Part shown: positions 63,519 to 64,000 of the stretch, piece by piece
How positions within the stretch are numbered: position 1 is the first letter of the stretch
Layout of the letters: each line of letters opens with the position of its first letter
Source of the DNA: Rhodospirillaceae bacterium
GTDB taxonomy: Bacteria; Pseudomonadota; Alphaproteobacteria; MPNO01; UBA2964
Reading direction: 5' to 3'
Assembly: GCA_002720855.1 (NCBI GenBank)
Contig: PBIN01000007.1
Span: forward strand, 1 to 64,000
Length of the DNA: 64,000 nucleotides
Notes under the pieces: model-generated
Databases searched by the model: none
What the model saw: only the letters and a program-made list of their open reading frames with translations
What the model was told of the DNA's origin: nothing
Made by a program: the position numbers and the translations under genes

Positions 63519-64000
63519 CTAATTCTCCAACAGTTCCTGAGAAAGTAGGTCGGCGTCGCCGTGCTGCTGTACAAGGGCAGTTTTAAGCTTATTCAACGCC
63601 CGGCTTTCAATTTGCCGAATTCGCTCTTTCGTCACACCATAATCGGCACCGATTTCGGCCAGGGTCGATTTGTCATCGTCCAAAAACCGATGCTGGATGA
63701 TATCCTGTTCGCGTGGTGACAGAATAGCGAGTGCATCCTCTAACCACTTAGATCTGATTTCACTATCATGTCGGTCGAGCACGATCTCTTCAGGCGTTGG
63801 ACGGTCATCCGCAAGGAAATCTTGTAAATCATCGCCGTCTTCTGGGCCGGCTGACGCATTTAAAGATTTTGTCGGACCGGAAAAATGCCCCTCCATTCGT
63901 TCCACTGCAGAGACCGAAACGTTGAGGCGCTCAGCGATATCGGCCCTATTCTGGTCCGTCATCAGGCCACCATTGTAGTCCGCAATTTTTGCCCGCAGAC
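63519..64000 (-). CDS. rpoH: RNA polymerase sigma-32 factor, 3' part
   Basis: The reading frame runs through the right edge; the start lies beyond 64000. What is visible is the C-terminal part: region 3 remnants LNVSVSAVERMEGHFSG, then region 4 with LSPREQDIIQHRFLDDD and the -35 helix-turn-helix TLAEIGADYGVTKERIRQIE and a SRALNKLKTAL end. The spacing and RIRQIESRALNKL fit RpoH. It directs the heat-shock regulon; hspQ at 24615 would be a plausible target. Confidence 0.92.
   Translation of the reverse strand, partial: LRAKIADYNGGLMTDQNRADIAERLNVSVSAVERMEGHFSGPTKSLNASAGPEDGDDLQDFLADDRPTPEEIVLDRHDSEIRSKWLEDALAILSPREQDIIQHRFLDDDKSTLAEIGADYGVTKERIRQIESRALNKLKTALVQQHGDADLLSQELLEN

Overview
The window looks like a chromosomal segment of a moderate-GC alphaproteobacterium, probably Rhodospirillales-like. 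Supporting markers are cobS-cobT, DUF2794, DUF2948 beside murA-hisG-hisD, an LdtR-type MarR regulator, a short-form HisG, an RNase E/G-maf-yacG cluster and an rpoH end. This is inferred from gene content only. There is no CRISPR array, no recognisable transposase and no rRNA; two tRNAs (Thr-GGT, Phe-GAA) are present.

Layout. 1-1360 is an accessory-looking, AT-rich patch: a DUF3102-type gene, an intrinsic terminator and a block of direct and inverted repeats that resembles a recombination-site remnant. 1.3-8.9 kb holds a transglutaminase-like protein, an FkbM methyltransferase, type II IPP isomerase, a Nudix hydrolase, DUF2794 and the yfgM-bamB-der run. 8.9-17.4 kb is one tight minus-strand housekeeping run: dnaB-alr-mlaE-mlaF-radA-cvpA-purF-SDR. 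17.4-19.5 kb has cfa, an AT-rich gap with a periodic DnaA-box-like array, a 46-codon gene and a 20-bp palindrome upstream of cysD-cysNC. 22-31 kb carries manC, a TSUP permease, hspQ, a Braun-type (OprI/Lpp-like) lipoprotein converging on an L,D-transpeptidase, ubiX, an amidase/transglutaminase pair, MFS and Nudix. 31.3-33.9 kb has a frameshifted acidic coiled-coil gene and an HpaB-family monooxygenase. 34-40.6 kb is murA-DUF2948-hisG-hisD-maf-rng-yacG followed by tRNA-Phe.

40.9-48.3 kb is a surface-polysaccharide region in decay. Intact genes are an SDR, galE, gmd and fcl. The second galE copy has a nonsense codon. A WcaJ/ExoY-type initiating sugar transferase is frameshifted in an A7 tract and has lost its catalytic half. 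An O-antigen-ligase gene converges on it and has lost its 3' end at the same breakpoint. With manC, the gmd-fcl pair would make GDP-L-fucose.

48.4-57 kb holds an N-formylglutamate amidohydrolase, a second TSUP permease, cobS-cobT (aerobic cobaltochelatase) and an unassigned small-molecule cluster: MFS, a small membrane ORF, an ornithine-cyclodeaminase family enzyme, two tandem cupins with their own terminator, and a LacI regulator. 58-63 kb has an MlaC-like protein and a CoxM-CoxS-CoxL-type molybdenum hydroxylase, then LdtR and the 3' part of rpoH, cut by the window edge.

The points most worth a second look are the lipoprotein/L,D-transpeptidase pair, the wcaJ/ligase deletion scar, the DnaA-like array near dnaB, the cupin/OCD/MFS/LacI cluster and two unlisted small membrane-protein ORFs.
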